A stretch of 64,000 nt of DNA. Origin: Schlegelella aquatica (lineage in GTDB: Bacteria; Pseudomonadota; Gammaproteobacteria; Burkholderiales; Burkholderiaceae_C). The stretch covers positions 2,254,001 through 2,318,000 of the forward strand of contig NZ_CP110257.1 of NCBI RefSeq assembly GCF_026013905.1, given 5' to 3'. How positions within the stretch are numbered: the first letter of the stretch is position 1; every line of letters begins with the position of its first letter. The position numbers and the translations under genes are program-made. The notes below the pieces were generated by a model. It had not been told where the DNA came from. It searched no databases and saw only the letters and a list, made by a program, of their open reading frames with translations. Positions 10,599 through 19,365 of the stretch are shown piece by piece.

Positions 10599-11411
10599 CT
10601 ACTGGGCCGTCCAGCCCCCATCGACCGGCAGCGTGATGCCGTTGATGTTGTGCGCCCACGGGCGGCACAGCATCGCGGCCACTTCGGCGATCTCGCTGGG
10701 ACGCGAGGTGCGAAGGCTGGGCTGTTTCTCGCGCAGCAGGTCACGCACCGCCGCGTCGCGGTCGATGCCGAGTTGCACCGCGCGCGCGACGATCTGCGGT
10801 TCGATGATCGCCGTCTCGGTCCAGCCCGGTGCGATGCAGTTGGCGGTGACACCGCCGCTGTCGCGCGTGCCCGCGGCCGCGCACTCCAGCGCAGCCACAC
10901 GCGTGAGGCCCACCAGCCCGAACTTGGCCGCCACATACGGAGCCTTGTGCATGGAGGCCACGAGCCCGTGCACCGAGGCGATGTTGACGACGCGCCCGTA
11001 GCCGCGCTCGAGCATGCCGGGCAGCGCGCGACGCATGGTGTGGAAGGCGGCCGTCAGGTTGATCGCGAGGATCGCGTCCCAGCGTTGCGGCGGCATCTCG
11101 ACGATGGGTGCGGTGAACTGGATGCCGGCGTTGTTGACCAGCACGTCCAGCCCGCCGCGCCAGCCGAGCGCGCGGTCCATCAGGGCCTCGACGGCCGCGG
11201 GTGCGCGCAGGTCGTGGTCCAGGAACAGCACGTCCTCGGCGCCGGCGCACCGCAGCGCCGCCTCGGCCTCGGCGGCCTGCGCTTGCGTCGCCAGACCGTG
11301 CAGCACGATCGCCGCGCCCGCCCGTGCCAGGCGTTCGGCGATCGCCAGGCCAATGCCTTGCACCGACCCGGTGACCAGTGCGGTGCGCCCCTTGAGGAAG
11401 GTGTCGTCCAT
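10599..11411 (-). CDS. hbdH: 3-hydroxybutyrate dehydrogenase (SDR family)
   Basis: A 270-residue short-chain dehydrogenase with the cofactor motif TGSVQGIG, VNNAGIQ, the catalytic serine in NIASVHGLVAS, and YVAAK (Tyr and Lys). The SVHGLVAS segment and the length are characteristic of bacterial D-3-hydroxybutyrate dehydrogenases, which convert 3-hydroxybutyrate to acetoacetate with NAD+. The reaction belongs to polyhydroxybutyrate or ketone-body use. The gene lies 15 bases behind an acyl-CoA ligase on the same strand, so the pair may oxidise and activate a hydroxy-acid or its keto product; that link is an inference. Confidence 0.85.
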   Translation of the reverse strand: MDDTFLKGRTALVTGSVQGIGLAIAERLARAGAAIVLHGLATQAQAAEAEAALRCAGAEDVLFLDHDLRAPAAVEALMDRALGWRGGLDVLVNNAGIQFTAPIVEMPPQRWDAILAINLTAAFHTMRRALPGMLERGYGRVVNIASVHGLVASMHKAPYVAAKFGLVGLTRVAALECAAAGTRDSGGVTANCIAPGWTETAIIEPQIVARAVQLGIDRDAAVRDLLREKQPSLRTSRPSEIAEVAAMLCRPWAHNINGITLPVDGGWTAQ

Positions 11412-11426
11412 GGGTGTCCTCCGGCG

Positions 11427-12974
11427 TCAGCGCGCCGCGTCCGGTCCAGCCTGCAGCCGCGCGCGCAGCTCGGTCTTCAGCACCTTGCCGTAGTGGTTCT
11501 TCGGCAAGGCCTCGACGAAGACGTACTCCTTGGGCCGCTTGAAGCGGGCGATGTGCTCGACGCACAGCGCGTCCAGCGCATCGGCGTGCAGCGACGCGCC
11601 GGTGCGCGGCACGACGAAGGCCACCACCACCTCGCCCCACTGCGCATCGCGCCGGCCGACGACGGAAACCTCCGCCACGTCCGGGTGCCGCAGCAGCACC
11701 TCCTCGACCTCGCGCGGGTAGATGTTGGAGCCGCCGCTGATGATCACGTCCTTCGAGCGGTCACGCAGCGTGAGGAAGCCGTCTTCGTCGAGGCTGCCCA
11801 TGTCGCCGGTGTAGAGCCACCCGTCGCGGATCGTGCGCGCGGTGGCCTCGGGGTCGCACCAGTAGCCGGCCATCACGGTGTCGCCGCGCACCACGACCTC
11901 GCCGGTTTCGCCAGCGGGCAGGTCGCGCCCGGCCTCGTCGGCGACGCGCACTTCCACCGCCGTCTGCGCCACACCCACGGAGCCCAGGCGCTGCAAGTAG
12001 CGCGGATGGCTGGTGTCCATCAGGTGCCGGCGCGCGAGCGCGGTGATGGTCATCGGGCTCTCGCCCTGGCCGTAGATCTGCACGAAGCGCGGGCCCATCA
12101 CCTTCAGCGCGCGCTGGATGTCCTCGAGGTACATCGGCCCGCCGCCATAGACCACCGTCTTCAAGCCGTCGCCCTCCTCGCCTTGCGCGGCAGCCTGCTC
12201 GACCAGCCGGCGCACCATGGTGGGCGCCGCGAACATCGACACGTCGCGGTGGTGCCGTGCCAGCGCGAGGATCTCGGCCGGATCGAAGCCGCGGCTGTCG
12301 GGCACCACGTGGCGCGCCGCGGCGGCCACGTGCGGCAGCCCGTACAGCCCGGCGCCATGCGACATCGGCGCCGCATACAGCACCGCGTCCTGCGGCTGCG
12401 CCGAGTCCACGTCGGCGAAGTAGCACAGCGTCATCGCCATCAGGTTTCGGTGCGTGATCATCACGCCCTTGGGACGGCCGGTCGTACCCGAGGTGTAGAA
12501 CAGCCAGGCCAGCTCCTCGGGCGCGCGGTGCAGCGGTCCCGGCAGCGGCTCGGCCTGCAACAGCCGCTCATAGTCGGGCCGCTCGATGCACACGATCTCC
12601 TTCAGAGACGGCAACGCCTTGCACTGCCCCTCCAGGCCCGCGGCGATGTCCTCCGTCGTGAACACCAGCGACGCGCCGCTGTGCGAGAGGATGTACTGCG
12701 CCTCGCGCGGATGCAGCTTGGGGTTGATCGGCACGACCGCCAACCCCGCCCACCAGCAGCCGAAAAGGATCTCCAGCACGGCCGGGTGGTTGGTGGCGAA
12801 GATGCCGACGCGCTCGCCGGGCGCCAAGCGCCATCGGCCCTGCAGCGCACCGGCCAACGAGGCCGCGCGCCGTGCGAGCGCAGGGTAGCTGTGCAGCGCG
12901 TGCGTGCCCAGAAAGACCGCCGGCCGGTCCCCCGCCGTGCCGGCGGCACGCACCAAAAGGTGGGCGAGGTTCAT
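11427..12974 (-). CDS. AMP-binding acyl-CoA synthetase
   Basis: A 515-residue member of the ANL superfamily. The ATP/AMP loop is FYTSGTTGRPKGVM, followed by YGQGES, GWLYTGDMG, and the C-terminal catalytic lysine in LPKNHYGKVLK. It activates a carboxylic acid to an acyl-adenylate and then to the CoA thioester. Members with this look act on medium- or long-chain, aromatic or keto acids, and the substrate cannot be fixed from sequence. It shares an operon with the downstream 3-hydroxybutyrate dehydrogenase. Its ATG overlaps the TGA of a 65-codon upstream frame (ATGA at 12971-12974). Confidence 0.85.
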   Translation of the reverse strand: MNLAHLLVRAAGTAGDRPAVFLGTHALHSYPALARRAASLAGALQGRWRLAPGERVGIFATNHPAVLEILFGCWWAGLAVVPINPKLHPREAQYILSHSGASLVFTTEDIAAGLEGQCKALPSLKEIVCIERPDYERLLQAEPLPGPLHRAPEELAWLFYTSGTTGRPKGVMITHRNLMAMTLCYFADVDSAQPQDAVLYAAPMSHGAGLYGLPHVAAAARHVVPDSRGFDPAEILALARHHRDVSMFAAPTMVRRLVEQAAAQGEEGDGLKTVVYGGGPMYLEDIQRALKVMGPRFVQIYGQGESPMTITALARRHLMDTSHPRYLQRLGSVGVAQTAVEVRVADEAGRDLPAGETGEVVVRGDTVMAGYWCDPEATARTIRDGWLYTGDMGSLDEDGFLTLRDRSKDVIISGGSNIYPREVEEVLLRHPDVAEVSVVGRRDAQWGEVVVAFVVPRTGASLHADALDALCVEHIARFKRPKEYVFVEALPKNHYGKVLKTELRARLQAGPDAAR

Positions 12975-13315
12975 GCGCGCCGCACCTCCCGCAGGGCGTG
13001 GCACGAGAAGGCGTGCCGGCCGCGCACGTCGAACGCCCCCGGCAACGCCGCGTCCGGGCGCCGGCATGCGCGCGGGCCGACAGCCGGTTGCCGGGGCCCC
13101 TTGGCCCGGGCCGACGCCCCGCGGCCGCCCCCACGCCCGGAGCTTTCGTGCAGGAAAGAGGTCGTCACATCGAACTCCGCAGTGATTCCTGCCCGCAGCG
13201 TAGAGGGTGAGCTCTGGGGACGGCAAGCCGCAGGATTACCTCAGGGTTTGCCCGAGACGCGCCGGCGCACGCGCCCGTCGGCGTTCACCGCGGCACCGCG
13301 AGGCCGGCCTCGCGC
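12975..13315. other. Upstream region of the ligase operon, with a doubtful 65-codon frame
   Basis: No confident gene lies here. On the minus strand a GTG at 13168 opens a 65-codon frame that ends in an ATGA overlap with the acyl-CoA synthetase. A GGAG motif lies about six bases upstream of the GTG. The product (MTTSFLHESSGRGGGRG...) is rich in Arg, Gly and Ala and has no recognisable domain. It may be a coupled leader peptide or only GC-driven chance. The rest holds nothing I can name. Confidence 0.35.
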
Positions 13316-14056
13316 TCAGGGCCGGCCGTTCACCACGGCCCGGGGGCTGGCTGCCTCGGTCGCGGGGCGTGGCCCGACCAGGTCGCGCAGCGACGACAGT
13401 GCCAGCACCAGGAAGGCCACCGCGCAGGCTCGATAAGTCCAACGCGCCCATTGCGCTCCGACACGGCGGAACAGGCGGTCGACCAGCGCGGCGCAAATGA
13501 AGGCCCACAGCACGGACGAGGCCATGAAGCCTGCGAAGAACACCCCGTAGTCGCCCGCGGTCGGTTGGTGGATGCCCACGGCGCCCATCGCGCTGCCCAC
13601 GGCAGCCCAATAGGCCACGTTCTGGGGGTTGGTCACCGACAGGAGGATGCCGGCGCGCAATGCCTTGCGGGAGGCCACCATCGGCGCTCCCTGCACATTG
13701 AACTCGTGGCTCGCGGCCTTCCAGGCATCCCACGCGAGCCACACGAGGTACGCGACGCCCGCCACGCCGACCGGGGCTCGCAGCGCGGGGTTTTGGAGCA
13801 GGAGTCCGACACCGGCAAGCCCCAGCACCGCCCACAAGGCATCGCCCACGAGCGAGCCGATCTGCACCGCGAACGCGGGCCGGAAGCCGCCACGCGCCCC
13901 TTGGCGCACCGTCTCGGCGAAGACCGCTCCCGGCGCGGCATTGAAGACGAAACCAAGCACGAGCGCGGCGGCGAACAACGTCAGCACGAACAACCCCTCA
14001 CGACCGATCTGCGCCCATTGTCCGACACCCAGACGGTCCGCCAGACGGTCCGACAC
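13316..14056 (-). CDS. LysE/RhtB-type amino-acid exporter
   Basis: About 246 residues with six hydrophobic segments. The first, after a short polar stretch, holds [19 protein letters not shown], the LysE-family N-terminal helix with its Asn-Ala-x-Pro-Gly motif. An [11 protein letters not shown] loop at mid-length is also typical. Family members export amino acids or related metabolites. The start is uncertain. GTG 14056 lies inside a 16-bp direct repeat (TCCGACACCCAGACGG at 14021-14036 and 14049-14064), and inner TTG or GTG codons just before FVLTLF would give a more usual N-terminus. The substrate is unknown. Confidence 0.75.
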   Translation of the reverse strand: MSDRLADRLGVGQWAQIGREGLFVLTLFAAALVLGFVFNAAPGAVFAETVRQGARGGFRPAFAVQIGSLVGDALWAVLGLAGVGLLLQNPALRAPVGVAGVAYLVWLAWDAWKAASHEFNVQGAPMVASRKALRAGILLSVTNPQNVAYWAAVGSAMGAVGIHQPTAGDYGVFFAGFMASSVLWAFICAALVDRLFRRVGAQWARWTYRACAVAFLVLALSSLRDLVGPRPATEAASPRAVVNGRP

Positions 14057-14203
14057 CCAGACGGCTCGCCTTCCGGGGGCCCCGGTGCACCACGAGCCCG
14101 CGACAGCCCACCGGGGCTGCCGTCACGGTCATCGCGCCGCCGTCGTGCGCCGCTGAGCGACGTGCTTTATCGTTGGCGTCCCGACCTTCTTCTTCGCACC
14201 GCA

Positions 14204-14596
14204 ATGAGAATCCTCCACACGATGCTGCGCGTCGGCGATCTGCAGCGCTCGATCGACTTCTACACCCAGGTGATGGGCATGAAGCTGCTGCGCACGACCG
14301 ACCGCCCCGAGCAGCAATACTCCCTCGCCTTCGTCGGCTATGGCACCAATCCCGAGCACGCCGAGATCGAACTCACCTACAACTACGGCGTCGACCGCTA
14401 CGACCTCGGCACGGCCTACGGTCACATCGCGATCGAGGTGCCCGACGCCTACGCGGCATGCGAGCGCATCCGTGCGGCGGGCGGCACGATCACCCGCGAG
14501 CCGGGGCCCGTCAAGGGGGGCACGACGGTGATCGCCTTCGTGACCGACCCCGACGGCTACAAGATCGAGCTCATCGAGCGCAAACCGGCGGGATGA
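14204..14596 (+). CDS. gloA: Lactoylglutathione lyase (glyoxalase I)
   Basis: A 130-residue protein that reads almost residue for residue like E. coli GloA ([20 protein letters not shown]). All four metal ligands of the bacterial Ni2+-type enzyme are in place: His5, Glu56, His74 (AYGHIAIEV) and the glutamate at about 122 (GYKIELIE). It isomerises the methylglyoxal-glutathione hemithioacetal to S-lactoylglutathione, the first step of methylglyoxal detoxification in the cytoplasm. It stands alone, convergent with the eda-edd operon. Confidence 0.95.
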   Translation: MRILHTMLRVGDLQRSIDFYTQVMGMKLLRTTDRPEQQYSLAFVGYGTNPEHAEIELTYNYGVDRYDLGTAYGHIAIEVPDAYAACERIRAAGGTITREPGPVKGGTTVIAFVTDPDGYKIELIERKPAG

Positions 14597-14635
14597 TCCC
14601 GCCGCGCAGGACGGCCCTTCTGCCTTCTGCTCTGT

Positions 14636-15262
14636 TCAGCCGCGGCGCAGCGCCGCTGCCTGCTGTGCGAGGCGCGTGATGCGGGGCCAGTCCCCCTCGC
14701 GCACCGCATCCGCCGGGGTGAGCCACGAGCCGCCGCAGACCTTCACGTTCGGCAGTGCAAGGAATTGCGGTGCCGTCTCGAGGGTGATGCCGCCGGTGGG
14801 GCAGAAGTACACGTCGGGAAACGGACCGGCCAGGGCCTTGAGCATCGGCACGCCCCCCGCGGCCGTGGCCGGGAAGAACTTCAGGAAGTGGTAGCCATCG
14901 GCGTTGGCGGTCATCACCTCGCTGGCCGTGGACACCCCAGGCAAGAGCGCGAGCCCGAGGTCTTGGCAGGCACGTCCGATCTCGGGCGTGTAGCCCGGAC
15001 TGACCGCGAAACGGCAGCCCGCGTCCTTGGCGGATTGCGCATCCAAGCCGGTACGCACCGTGCCGGCGCCCACGATGGCCTCGGGCACCGCCTTGGCGAT
15101 CGCCTCGATGCATTGCAGCGCCACCGGCGTGCGCAGCGTCACTTCCAGCACACGCACGCCGCCGGCGACCAAGGCCTCGGCGAGCGGCACCGCGTCCTGC
15201 AGCCGGTCGATGACGATGACGGGGATCACAGGGCCGTGGGAGGCCAGCTCGAGGGTGCTCAT
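14636..15262 (-). CDS. eda: 2-dehydro-3-deoxy-phosphogluconate (KDPG) aldolase
   Basis: A 208-residue class I aldolase. The active-site glutamate lies in RVLEVTLRT and the Schiff-base lysine in YHFLKFFPA, and the phosphate-binding loop is FCPTGGI. It splits KDPG into pyruvate and glyceraldehyde-3-phosphate, the last step of the Entner-Doudoroff pathway. The gene follows edd by 26 bases on the same strand and is surely cotranscribed from the edd promoter. Length and motifs agree with full-length Eda. Confidence 0.95.
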   Translation of the reverse strand: MSTLELASHGPVIPVIVIDRLQDAVPLAEALVAGGVRVLEVTLRTPVALQCIEAIAKAVPEAIVGAGTVRTGLDAQSAKDAGCRFAVSPGYTPEIGRACQDLGLALLPGVSTASEVMTANADGYHFLKFFPATAAGGVPMLKALAGPFPDVYFCPTGGITLETAPQFLALPNVKVCGGSWLTPADAVREGDWPRITRLAQQAAALRRG

Positions 15263-15288
15263 CACAAGGTCCTTCCTCACGACCAGGT

Positions 15289-17103
15289 TCACAACCAGGT
15301 GCAGGCGCCTTCCTCGGCGCTGGTGACGTTGCGGCGCATGCCGCCGAAGAGCTCGCGTCCGAGCATGTGGGCACAGTCTTGGGCCTGCTCCGCGCTGCGC
15401 TCGGCCACCGGCCGCGCCACCCACTCCACCTCGGGCACGAGTGCATCGAGCGTGCCTTTCACCGCGTCGAGGCGGATGAGGTCCCCGTCACGCAGCTTGG
15501 CCAGCGCACCGCCCGCCAGCGCCTCGGGGCTCACGTGGATCGCAGCCGGCACCTTGCCCGAAGCCCCGCTCATGCGCCCGTCGGTGACCAGCGCCACGCG
15601 GTATCCCTTGCCTTGCAGCACTGCGAGCGGCGGGGTGAGCTTGTGCAGTTCGGGCATGCCATTGGCCCGCGGGCCCTGGAAGCGCACGACCGCGACGAAG
15701 TCCCGCTCCAACTGCCCGTCGTTGAACGCCTGCTGCAACGCCTCCTGGCTGTCGAACACCAGCGCCGGCGCCTCGATGATGTGCCTGTCCGGCGGCACGG
15801 CCGAGACCTTGATGACCGCCCGGCCGAGGTTGCCCTGCAGGACCTTGAGGCCCCCCGTGGGACTGAACGGCGCCGCCACCCCGCGCACGATGCCCTCGTC
15901 GCCGCTGGCCTCGGGCAGGTCCTGCCAGCGCAGCGCGCCTTCCTGCAGCACCGGCACGCGGGTGTAGGCCCGCAAGCCCTCTAGCGCCACGGTCAGCACG
16001 TCGGCATGCAGCAGCCCGCCGTCCAGCAGCTCCCGCAGCACGAAGCCCGGCCCACCGGCGGCCTGGAACTGGTTCACGTCGGCGCTGCCGTTGGGGTACA
16101 CGCGCGCCAGCAGCGGCACCACGGCCGACAGCTCCGAGAAGTCGTCCCAGTCGATCACGAGGCCGGCCGCACGAGCCACCGCCACCCAGTGGATGAGGTG
16201 GTTGGTCGAGCCGCCGGTGGCCAGAAGCGCGACCATCGCATTGACGATGCTGCGCTCATCCACCAAGTGGCCGATCGGCGTAAAGCGCTTGCCCTTGATG
16301 TTGGCCAGCACGGTGCGCACCGCCTCGCGGGTGAGCGCCTCGCGCAACTCGGTGTGGGGCGGGATGAAAGCGGCCCCGGGCACGTGCAAGCCCATCGCCT
16401 CCATCAGCATCTGGTTGCTGTTGGCCGTGCCGTAGAAAGTGCAGGTGCCGGGGCCATGGTAGGCCTTCGATTCGGCCTCCAGCAATTGCTCGCGCCCCAC
16501 CAGCCCCTGCGCATACAACTCGCGCACCTGGGCCTTCTCGCTGTTGGACAGGCCGGTGCTCATCGGACCTGCGGGCACGAACACACAGGGCAGGTGGCCG
16601 AAGTGCAAGGCGCCGATGAGCAGACCGGGCACGATCTTGTCGCAGATGCCCAGCAGCAGCGCCGCATCGAACACGTCGTGCGTCAGCGCGACCGCGGTGG
16701 CCATCGCGATGGTGTCGCGCGAAAAGAGGCTCAGCTCCATGCCCGGCAGGCCTTGCGTGACACCGTCGCACATCGCGGGCACGCCCCCGGCCACCTGCGC
16801 CGTTGCGCCCAGGCGTGCCGCCTCGTCCTTGATGACCTGCGGATAGCCCGCGTACGGATGGTGCGCCGAGAGCATGTCGTTGTAGGCGGTGACGATGCCG
16901 ATGTTGGGCGCCCGCTCGGAGAGGACTTTGACTTTGAGCGGCGGCGGCAGGGCCGCGAAGGCATGTGCCACGTTGGCACACCCCATCCGGTCGGCACCTC
17001 GCGGGCGGTCCGCCGCGCGGGCGACGCGAAGCAGGTAGGCGCCGCGCGTCGCCTCGCTGCGACGCCGGATGCGCTCGGTGACTCTGGCGATGACGGGATT
17101 CAT
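15289..17103 (-). CDS. edd: Phosphogluconate dehydratase
   Basis: A 604-residue IlvD/Edd-family dehydratase. The iron-sulfur-associated cysteines occur in [11 protein letters not shown], in [13 protein letters not shown] and in [16 protein letters not shown]. Edd-typical segments include [20 protein letters not shown] and [16 protein letters not shown]. It converts 6-phosphogluconate to KDPG, the committed Entner-Doudoroff step, and is paired with eda directly downstream. Its promoter at 17156-17183 carries a palindrome resembling the HexR operator. HexR is a KDPG-responsive repressor in many proteobacteria, but no hexR gene is in the window. Confidence 0.95.
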   Translation of the reverse strand: MNPVIARVTERIRRRSEATRGAYLLRVARAADRPRGADRMGCANVAHAFAALPPPLKVKVLSERAPNIGIVTAYNDMLSAHHPYAGYPQVIKDEAARLGATAQVAGGVPAMCDGVTQGLPGMELSLFSRDTIAMATAVALTHDVFDAALLLGICDKIVPGLLIGALHFGHLPCVFVPAGPMSTGLSNSEKAQVRELYAQGLVGREQLLEAESKAYHGPGTCTFYGTANSNQMLMEAMGLHVPGAAFIPPHTELREALTREAVRTVLANIKGKRFTPIGHLVDERSIVNAMVALLATGGSTNHLIHWVAVARAAGLVIDWDDFSELSAVVPLLARVYPNGSADVNQFQAAGGPGFVLRELLDGGLLHADVLTVALEGLRAYTRVPVLQEGALRWQDLPEASGDEGIVRGVAAPFSPTGGLKVLQGNLGRAVIKVSAVPPDRHIIEAPALVFDSQEALQQAFNDGQLERDFVAVVRFQGPRANGMPELHKLTPPLAVLQGKGYRVALVTDGRMSGASGKVPAAIHVSPEALAGGALAKLRDGDLIRLDAVKGTLDALVPEVEWVARPVAERSAEQAQDCAHMLGRELFGGMRRNVTSAEEGACTWL

Positions 17104-17155
17104 CGGCACGTCTGGCTGTTGATGCTGGAGATGCTGCTTGTAACCATGGCTCCGA

Positions 17156-17183
17156 TTATTAGGTAACCTAGTTACATGGTCAA
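17156..17183 (-). promoter_or_regulatory. edd-eda promoter with HexR-like operator in the spacer
   Basis: On the minus strand TTGACC (17178-17183) and TAATAA (17156-17161) form a sigma-70-like pair with a 16-base spacer. The spacer is filled by TGTAACTAGGTTACC (17162-17176), an imperfect palindrome with GTAAC/GTTAC arms. This is close to the known HexR consensus TGTAATTAAATTACA. A repressor bound there would block RNA polymerase directly. A further GGTTAC half-site follows about 15 bases downstream. The promoter is seen directly; the regulator's identity is an inference. Confidence 0.6.
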
Positions 17184-17207
17184 ATCGAAACAATGTCCTG
17201 ACCATCC

Positions 17208-17861
17208 ATGACTTCGCACGACCGCCACGCGCGCCCCGGGCCGGTCTCGCACCCGACGTTGCTCGATGTGCACCCGCTCGCGCTGCGCGATCCCCAACTG
17301 CTGCTGGAGCAAACCTTGCGCCAGTGGGACGGGGGCGACCTCTGGGTCTTCGGCTATGCCTCGCTCATCTGGAACCCCGAGGTCGAACACATCGAGCGAC
17401 GCATGGCGCGTGTGCTCGGCTACCACCGCGCGTTGCGGATGTGGTCGCGCATCAACCGGGGCACGCCGGAGGTGCCGGGCCTGGTGTTCGCATTGATGCC
17501 GGGCGGCTCGTGCCAGGGGGTCGTCTTTCGCGTGCCGGCCCCCCTCGCCCGCCGGGAGCTCGACCGCCTGTGGCAGCGTGAGATGCCCACCGGCGTGTAC
17601 GACCCGCGCTGGTTGCCGTGCCGAACGCATCAAGGGCTGGTGCGCGCCCTTGGATTCACGCTCAGCCGCACCAGCCCGAACTACACGGGAGAACTGCCCG
17701 AGCCCCGCCTGCTGGAGATCCTGCGCAGCGCCAAGGGGCGTTACGGCACCACGCTCGAGTACGTGCACCGCACGCAGGAGAGCCTGCTCTCACACGGCAT
17801 CCGCGACCGGCGCGTGGAGGCCGTGCTCATGCTCGCCCGACGGCACGGCCTGCTCGGCTGA
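17208..17861 (+). CDS. chaC: Gamma-glutamylcyclotransferase, ChaC family
   Basis: A 217-residue protein with the ChaC N-terminal signature [16 protein letters not shown], followed by [20 protein letters not shown]. Family members release 5-oxoproline from glutathione, so the role is glutathione turnover in the cytoplasm. It is transcribed divergently from edd-eda across a 100-base region. The length fits the bacterial ChaC group. There is no evidence here of a cation-transport role, despite the historical gene name. Confidence 0.85.
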   Translation: MTSHDRHARPGPVSHPTLLDVHPLALRDPQLLLEQTLRQWDGGDLWVFGYASLIWNPEVEHIERRMARVLGYHRALRMWSRINRGTPEVPGLVFALMPGGSCQGVVFRVPAPLARRELDRLWQREMPTGVYDPRWLPCRTHQGLVRALGFTLSRTSPNYTGELPEPRLLEILRSAKGRYGTTLEYVHRTQESLLSHGIRDRRVEAVLMLARRHGLLG

Positions 17862-17886
17862 GGCCCGCCACGGCCGCATCGGCTCC

Positions 17887-18507
17887 CTACCGCGCCGTTC
17901 CCGCGCCACCGCCCTCGCCGTGCAGAGCTTGCAGCGCCGCGAGATCGTCCGGTGTGTCGAGGTCCAACAGCACGCCGGGATCGCCGACATTGACTGCCGC
18001 GGCGGGATAGCGCGCCACGATGCGGGACGCGCCGGTGTCGCCCGTCAGCCGCGCGAGCTCCGAGTAGAGTTCGCTCGCGAATGCCACAGGGTGGCCTCGC
18101 CGCCCACCGTGCTGCGCAAAGGCGACGGGATGCTCGGCGAGCGCCGCAGCCACTGCACGCAAGGTGGACGGCTGCACGAGCGGCATGTCTCCGGGCATCA
18201 CCAGCCAGCCGGGAGCCTGGCCACTGGCCCGCACGCCAGCCGCGATCGAGTAGCCCATGCCCCACTCGGACTCGTCGTCCGGCAACGCCACCCGCACGAC
18301 GTGGTCGGGCGGCACCCATTGAAGCATGTGAGGTTCCAACTCCGCAGTCGTCACGACGCGCACGGGCAAGCCGCTCAGGATCGCGTTCGTGAGCGTAGTG
18401 CCGATGACGCTCGAAGTACCGAACTCCTGCGTCAGCTTGTGTCCCTGCCCATGGAACCGCGAACCGGCGCCGGCAGCTAGAACGATCACCACGGGAGAGG
18501 AGTCCAT
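17887..18507 (-). CDS. NTP-transferase family protein (MobA/MocA-like)
   Basis: A 206-residue protein with a Rossmann-like nucleotidyltransferase start, [16 protein letters not shown], and GHKL supplying the basic residue. A metal-binding aspartate lies in [10 protein letters not shown], and [10 protein letters not shown] and DLDTPDD occur later. This is the pattern of MocA/MobA-type molybdenum cofactor nucleotidyltransferases and of CoxC-like accessory proteins. Which NTP and acceptor it uses is not clear, and no molybdoenzyme gene is adjacent. ATG 18507 is used; an in-frame ATG at 18516 with AGGA close upstream is an alternative. Confidence 0.75.
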   Translation of the reverse strand: MDSSPVVIVLAAGAGSRFHGQGHKLTQEFGTSSVIGTTLTNAILSGLPVRVVTTAELEPHMLQWVPPDHVVRVALPDDESEWGMGYSIAAGVRASGQAPGWLVMPGDMPLVQPSTLRAVAAALAEHPVAFAQHGGRRGHPVAFASELYSELARLTGDTGASRIVARYPAAAVNVGDPGVLLDLDTPDDLAALQALHGEGGGAGTAR

Positions 18508-18669
18508 CACGATCATTGTTCCTGCGTACGATGCGCCTGCACGGGCCCGGCGCGCAGTCATGATGGAACCGCAGACGGGGCCCCTCATGAAGTGGTATCT
18601 CTCCCTACGGAGTTGCCCGGCCTGTCAGCCCGCACAGGCCGAGCAGGCGCGCTGCCTATACTGCCCGTC

Positions 18670-19308
18670 ATGGACAAGAAGCTCGCCGATCTCCGAAAGA
18701 GTTATGAACGCGCCGAATTGGACGAGCATGCAGCGGACCCGAACCCGCGTGTGCAGTTCGAGCGTTGGCTGAGCGAGGCGATCCGCGCGCAGATTCCCGA
18801 GCCGAATGCGATGACGGTCGCCACCGTCGGACCGGATCTGCGCCCCTCGACCCGCGTGGTGCTGATCAAAGGCTGCGACGACCGCGGCATCGTCTGGTAC
18901 ACGAACTACGAAAGCCGCAAGGGACGCGAGCTCGCGCATAACCCGTATGCCGCGTTGCAGTTCCATTGGGTCGAGCTGGAACGGGTGGTGCGCATCGAGG
19001 GCAAGGTCGAAAAAACGAGCGACGCCGAATCCGACGAATACTTCCATTCGCGCCCGCTCGATTCCCGCATCGGAGCGTGGGCCTCGCCCCAGAGCCGGCC
19101 CATCGCCTCGCGCGCCGTGCTCGTCGCCAACGCAGCGCGCTATGCGGCCCAGTTCGGCCTCAACCCGCCACGGCCGCCGCATTGGGGCGGCTTTCGCCTG
19201 ACGCCCGACCGCTGGGAGTTCTGGCAAGGGCGCAAGTCGCGCCTGCACGACCGTCTGTGCTACCGCCTCGTGGACGGCCACTGGGTGCGCGAGCGTCTGG
19301 CACCCTGA
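18670..19308 (+). CDS. pdxH: Pyridoxamine/pyridoxine 5'-phosphate oxidase
   Basis: A 212-residue FMN enzyme with the PdxH motifs in order: [35 protein letters not shown], and the C-terminal [14 protein letters not shown], which contacts substrate and FMN. It oxidises pyridoxamine or pyridoxine phosphate to pyridoxal 5'-phosphate, the last step of vitamin B6 biosynthesis or salvage. It is monocistronic and ends at a strong hairpin. Length and residues agree with a functional enzyme. Confidence 0.95.
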   Translation: MDKKLADLRKSYERAELDEHAADPNPRVQFERWLSEAIRAQIPEPNAMTVATVGPDLRPSTRVVLIKGCDDRGIVWYTNYESRKGRELAHNPYAALQFHWVELERVVRIEGKVEKTSDAESDEYFHSRPLDSRIGAWASPQSRPIASRAVLVANAARYAAQFGLNPPRPPHWGGFRLTPDRWEFWQGRKSRLHDRLCYRLVDGHWVRERLAP

Positions 19309-19333
19309 GCAGCCCCGTCTCGCCCTGCGTGGC

Positions 19334-19359
19334 GGCCCGGCCCCGTTCCAGGCCGGGCC
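19334..19359. terminator. Bidirectional hairpin between pdxH and the hybrid kinase
   Basis: GGCCCGGCC (19334-19342) pairs perfectly with GGCCGGGCC (19351-19359) across an eight-base loop, and is followed by TTCACTTC. It lies exactly between two convergent genes (stops at 19308 and 19366). The T-run is weak, as is common in very GC-rich genomes. Confidence 0.6.
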
Positions 19360-19365
19360 TTCACT

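Noticed and set aside
10195..10668. Minus-strand frame reading through the three repeats with Pro/Gly/Arg-rich peptide units
   Set aside because: The peptide repeat only mirrors the DNA repeat, all frames are open across it because of GC content, and it overlaps the end of the PAS-LuxR gene.
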